64,000 nt of DNA, from the NCBI RefSeq assembly GCF_001269925.1, contig NZ_LHVO01000051.1, forward strand, positions 124,001 through 188,000. The letters run 5' to 3'. The first letter of the stretch is position 1; every line of letters begins with the position of its first letter. Under the pieces are notes generated by a model. That model did not search any database and was not told where the DNA came from. It saw nothing but the letters and a program-made list of their open reading frames with translations. A program made the position numbers and the translations under genes. Below are positions 61,143 to 64,000 of this stretch, in pieces. The stretch comes from Pseudomonas sp. MIACH. GTDB lineage: Bacteria > Pseudomonadota > Gammaproteobacteria > Pseudomonadales > Pseudomonadaceae.

Positions 61143-61598
61143 ATGCGCGCGCAAAACGGGGATCAGTCGTTCGCACATCGCTGTCGCGTTTATTACGAGG
61201 ACACCGATGCCGGCGGCATCGTGTATTACGTCAATTACCTCAAGTTCATGGAGCGGGCTCGAACCGAGCGGCTACGGGAGCTGGGCTTTGCCCAATCCCA
61301 GCTGGCAGGGGAGGACCTGTTATTCGTCGTGCATTCCAGCGAGGCGCGTTATCACGCACCGGCGCGACTGGACGACGAGTTGCTGGTCAGCGCTGAAGTA
61401 ATCGAATTGAACCGTGCCAGCCTGCGTTTCAAGCAGCAGGTCAGGCGGGCAACGGATGCAACGCTGCTCTGTGAGGGGCAGTTCCTGGTGGCGTGTGTGC
61501 GCACCAACAGTTTGAAACCTCGGGCCATTCCCGAAACTCTACGTGTGGCCTTTGCCGCCGTGAGCGGCGCGGGTAAACAATCAAAGCAGGAGATTTAG
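61143..61598 (+). CDS. ybgC: Tol-Pal associated acyl-CoA thioesterase YbgC
   Basis: A 151-residue hotdog-fold thioesterase. The active-site loop is YYEDTDAGGIVYYVNYLKFM, with the catalytic Asp, followed by ERARTERLRELG. It hydrolyses short acyl-CoA or acyl-ACP and is linked to the Tol-Pal envelope system. ATG 61143 is the start; its Shine-Dalgarno (GAGGAG) lies 16 bases away, rather far. The tolQ start follows its stop by 1 base. Confidence 0.94.
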   Translation: MRAQNGDQSFAHRCRVYYEDTDAGGIVYYVNYLKFMERARTERLRELGFAQSQLAGEDLLFVVHSSEARYHAPARLDDELLVSAEVIELNRASLRFKQQVRRATDATLLCEGQFLVACVRTNSLKPRAIPETLRVAFAAVSGAGKQSKQEI

Positions 61599-61599
61599 C

Positions 61600-62295
61600 G
61601 TGGAACCTACCGTCGTCGACCATTCCTCCATGTGGAGCCTGGTCAGCAATGCCAGTGTCGTGGTTCAACTGGTGATGCTGACCCTGGTAGCCGCATCGGT
61701 TACCTCTTGGGTCATGATTTTTCAGCGCAGCAACCTGCTGCGTGCCGGTCGACGTGCCCTGGAGAGCTTTGAAGAGCGCTTCTGGTCGGGTATCGACCTG
61801 TCCAAGCTGTACCGTCAGGCCGGCAGCAACCCGGACCCGGACTCGGGCGTCGAGCAGATCTTCCGCGCCGGCTTCAAGGAATTCTCGCGCCTGCGCCAGC
61901 AGCCGGGTGTGGATCCGGAAGCGGTCATGGAAGGCGTGGCCCGTGCCATGCGCGTCGCCATTTCCCGTGAAGAAGAGAAACTGGAGCAGAGCCTGCCGTT
62001 CCTCGCTACCGTCGGTTCCGTCAGCCCGTACATCGGCCTGTTCGGTACGGTGTGGGGGATCATGAACTCGTTCCGCGGCCTGGCCCAGGCCCAGCAAGCG
62101 ACCCTGGCCACCGTGGCACCGGGTATTGCCGAAGCCCTGATCGCCACCGCGATCGGCCTGTTCGCCGCTATCCCCGCAGTAATTGCCTACAACCGCTTTG
62201 CTGCAACCAGCGAAACGTTGATCAGCCGTTACTACACCTTCGCCGATGAATTCCAGGCGATCCTGCACCGTAAAGTGCACACCAGCGAAGAATAA
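61600..62295 (+). CDS. tolQ: Tol-Pal motor protein TolQ
   Basis: A 231-residue inner-membrane protein of the TolQ/ExbB/MotA family. It forms the proton-driven motor with TolR that energises TolA for outer-membrane constriction at division. Three helices: about 18-38 (VVQLVMLTLVAASVTSWVMI), 130-155 and 170-195, where VAPGIAEALIATAIGLFAAI contains the proton-path helix. The start is GTG 61600, one base after ybgC, with AGGAG upstream. Confidence 0.96.
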   Translation: MEPTVVDHSSMWSLVSNASVVVQLVMLTLVAASVTSWVMIFQRSNLLRAGRRALESFEERFWSGIDLSKLYRQAGSNPDPDSGVEQIFRAGFKEFSRLRQQPGVDPEAVMEGVARAMRVAISREEEKLEQSLPFLATVGSVSPYIGLFGTVWGIMNSFRGLAQAQQATLATVAPGIAEALIATAIGLFAAIPAVIAYNRFAATSETLISRYYTFADEFQAILHRKVHTSEE

Positions 62296-62309
62296 GCAGG
62301 TAATTCCCA

Positions 62310-62771
62310 ATGGCTTTAATCGCTCGAGCTCGCAAAAAGCGCAAGCCGGTCGCCGAGATGAACGTAGTGCCCTACATCGACGTGATGCTGGTGCTGCTGG
62401 TGATCTTCATGGTGACCGCGCCGATGCTCAACCAGGGCGTGAAGGTTGATCTGCCCAAGGTTTCCAGTGAAGCCTTGCCGCAAGACAACAACACTCAGGT
62501 CCTGACCATTTCGATCAAGGCTGACAAGACCTATTACTGGAACCTTGGCAGCGAAGTCGACACTCAGAAGCAGCAGGACAAGGCCCTGACCCTGCCGGCG
62601 ATGACCGACGCGGTGACCAAGATCATTCGCTCCGGCAACGAAGGCGGCAAGCACACCCAGGTGTTCATCCGCGGCGACAAGTCAGTCGACTACGGCTCCG
62701 TCATGGGCGCTATGGGCGGGCTGCAGAAGGCCGGCGTCGGTAACGTTGGCTTGATTACCGAGGCGCCCTGA
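62310..62771 (+). CDS. tolR: Tol-Pal motor protein TolR
   Basis: A 153-residue protein with one N-terminal membrane helix, VVPYIDVMLVLLVIFMVTAP, whose Asp is the proton-bound residue of the motor. A periplasmic domain follows (VKVDLPKVSSEALPQDNN and QVFIRGDKSVDYGSVMGAMG). It works with TolQ and TolA. It begins 15 bases after tolQ, and its stop overlaps the tolA start. Confidence 0.96.
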   Translation: MALIARARKKRKPVAEMNVVPYIDVMLVLLVIFMVTAPMLNQGVKVDLPKVSSEALPQDNNTQVLTISIKADKTYYWNLGSEVDTQKQQDKALTLPAMTDAVTKIIRSGNEGGKHTQVFIRGDKSVDYGSVMGAMGGLQKAGVGNVGLITEAP

Positions 62772-63844
62772 TGCACCAACAGCGAGAGCCGTCCGCCTCG
62801 GAAAGCTTCTTCTGGCCTAGCGTCTGGGCAATTGCCCTGCACGTCCTGGTATTTGGCATGCTGTTCGTCAGCTTTGCCATGACCCCGGACCTGCCGCCAG
62901 CCAAGCCGATCGTGCAGGCGACCCTGTATCAGCTGAAATCGAAAAGCCAGGCCACTACCCAGACCAATCAGAAGATTGCGGGTGAGGCCCAGAAGTCGGC
63001 TGCGCGCCAGACTGAAGTCGAACAGATGGAACAGAAGAAGGTCGAGCAGGAAGCGGTGAAGGCTGCTGCGGAACAAAAGAAAGAAGAGGCGGCTCAAAAG
63101 GCCGAGGAATCGAAAAAGGCTGACGAAGCCAAGAAGGCCGACGAGGCGAAAAAGGCTGATGAAGCCAAGAAAGCCGAGAAAGCTGCCGAAGCTAAAAAAG
63201 CTGAAGAGAAACAATTGGCTGATATAGCCAAGAAGAAATCTGAAGAAGAAGCCAAAAAGGCTGCCGAAGAAGAGGCCAAGAAAAAGGCCGCTGAAGACGC
63301 CAAGAAAAAGATAGTCGAAGACGCGAAGAAGAAAGCCGCCGAAGACGCCAAGAAAAAAGCTGAAGCAGACGAGGCGAAGAAAAAAATCGCCGACGACGCG
63401 AAGAAGAAAGCTGCCGCCGATGCCACCAAGAAAAAGGCCCAGGAAGCAGCGCGTAAATCCGCCGAAGAGAAAAAGGCCCAGGCCTTGGCAGATTTGCTCT
63501 CCGACACGCCGCAGCGTCAGCAAGCCTTGGCCGATGAGCGTGGTGATGAAGTCGCGGGCAGTTTCGACGACCTGATTCGGGCACGGGCAGCAGAAGGCTG
63601 GACACGTCCACCTTCGGCACGCAAAGGCATGACAGTAGTGCTGCAGATCGGCATGTTGCCGGACGGTACGGTGACTTCGGTCAGCGTGGCCAAGTCCAGT
63701 GGTGACGGTTCGTTCGACAGTTCGGCGGTTGCCGCGGTCAAGAATATTGGCCGGTTGACCGAGATGCAGGGAATGAAACCAAGTGACTTCGCTCCCTATC
63801 GTTCATTCAAGATGACATTCACACCTGAGGATCTAGCCTTGTGA
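62771..63844 (+). CDS. tolA: Tol-Pal protein TolA
   Basis: A 357-residue protein bridging the envelope. The N-terminal membrane helix spans about residues 15-37 (VWAIALHVLVFGMLFVSFAM). A long Lys/Ala/Glu-rich helix follows (about 60-240), containing the repeated unit KKADEA. The C-terminal globular domain (about 260-357) contacts TolB, Pal and colicin-like proteins. ATG 62771 overlaps the tolR stop. The repeat-rich part is common in the family and varies in length. The tolB start overlaps its stop by 4 bases. Confidence 0.94.
   Translation: MHQQREPSASESFFWPSVWAIALHVLVFGMLFVSFAMTPDLPPAKPIVQATLYQLKSKSQATTQTNQKIAGEAQKSAARQTEVEQMEQKKVEQEAVKAAAEQKKEEAAQKAEESKKADEAKKADEAKKADEAKKAEKAAEAKKAEEKQLADIAKKKSEEEAKKAAEEEAKKKAAEDAKKKIVEDAKKKAAEDAKKKAEADEAKKKIADDAKKKAAADATKKKAQEAARKSAEEKKAQALADLLSDTPQRQQALADERGDEVAGSFDDLIRARAAEGWTRPPSARKGMTVVLQIGMLPDGTVTSVSVAKSSGDGSFDSSAVAAVKNIGRLTEMQGMKPSDFAPYRSFKMTFTPEDLAL
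63112..63172 (+). repeat. Tandem 18-bp repeats in tolA (KKADEA units)
   Basis: Three degenerate copies of AAGAAGGCYGAYGARGCN encode (KKADEA)x3, then a related AKKAEKA unit. The copies differ at third codon positions, so the repeat is old or codon-diversified rather than a recent slippage product. Confidence 0.7.
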
Positions 63845-64000
63845 GAAACCTTCTTCGAGGAATGCTTGTCGTTATTTGCTGTATGGCAGGGATAGCGGCG
63901 GCGGATGAAAAGAACATCCTGGTCACCAGCGGTAGCGATCGGGCCACCCCGATCGCGGTAGTGCCGTTTGGCTGGCAGGGCGGCAGCGTGCTGCCGGACG
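63841..64000 (+). CDS. tolB: Tol-Pal system protein TolB, N-terminal part (runs off the window)
   Basis: Fifty-three codons are present. The start is GTG 63841 in the overlap GTGA with the tolA stop. A signal peptide (MRNLLRGMLVVICCMAGIAA) is followed by mature sequence DEKNILVTSGSDRATPIAVV and PFGWQGG, the TolB N-terminal domain start. TolB is a periplasmic protein that couples TolA to Pal. The remainder lies outside the window. Confidence 0.92.
   Translation, partial: MRNLLRGMLVVICCMAGIAAADEKNILVTSGSDRATPIAVVPFGWQGGSVLPD

Noticed and set aside
63100..63470. Possible microsatellite or recent repeat expansion in tolA
   Set aside because: Third-position differences between the units indicate an old functional coiled-coil repeat rather than recent slippage.

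Overview
The window is a chromosomal segment of a fluorescent Pseudomonas (P. fluorescens group). The evidence is GC-rich coding sequence, MvaT instead of H-NS, the linked Entner-Doudoroff block gap/edd/glk/gltR/gtrS, REPIN-type repeats with the GTGGGAGGGGGCTTGC core, a Dps-aspS-yebC-ruvCAB-ybgC-tolQRAB block, and gene neighbourhoods that I recall from P. aeruginosa PAO1 in the same local order. No rRNA, tRNA, CRISPR array, prophage or insertion sequence was seen. Almost all of it is core genome.

Layout. 1-6060: the start of a chemoreceptor, YbaN, and a heme cell-surface-signalling cassette (ECF sigma, FecR-type anti-sigma, STN-bearing TonB heme receptor, then a biliverdin-producing heme oxygenase) with Fur-like boxes. 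6100-12370: divergent gapA and edd-glk-gltR-gtrS with two perfect TTGT-N7-ACAA HexR operators between them. 12390-15300: an AraC regulator divergent from an ABM-fold monooxygenase, a small unknown gene, a flavin reductase and the decayed tail of a DUF347 membrane gene. 15357-19938: alpha-ketoglutarate permease with a DctB/DctD-like (MifS/MifR-like) two-component pair, a sigma54 promoter and twin 14-bp palindromic enhancer sites. 20045-25577: class I fumarase, ferredoxin-linked reductase, pyruvate kinase, a TPR lipoprotein and a PilZ protein.

25652-32313: a tightly overlapping six-gene operon on the minus strand (RDD, SpoIIM-like, DUF4129, DUF4350, MoxR ATPase, DUF58). It is the least understood module here. 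32481-39883: sbcB, mvaT, purU, a 57-residue small gene, an amino-acid-type dCache chemoreceptor, a HerA-like ATPase and dciA. 40178-51934: secA, argJ, a Nudix/ThiE-like fusion, a PduO-type adenosyltransferase with a sensor kinase and panE on the minus strand, yajQ, mscS and an OprD-family porin.

51935-54415: a 739-bp gene-free stretch with two plus-strand terminator-like hairpins and no upstream gene, then a HIT protein, slyX, and a membrane-anchored cold-shock-domain protein. 54416-64000: dps, an RHH protein, an FmdB-type zinc ribbon, aspS, yebC, ruvCAB, ybgC-tolQRA and the start of tolB at the window edge.

Functionally the window joins carbon control (HexR, GltR/GtrS, MifSR, a possible Crc/Hfq motif), heme iron acquisition, DNA repair, protein export and envelope integrity. 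Many start codons were placed downstream of the longest open frame, guided by ribosome binding sites and family N-termini; the reasons are given in each entry.
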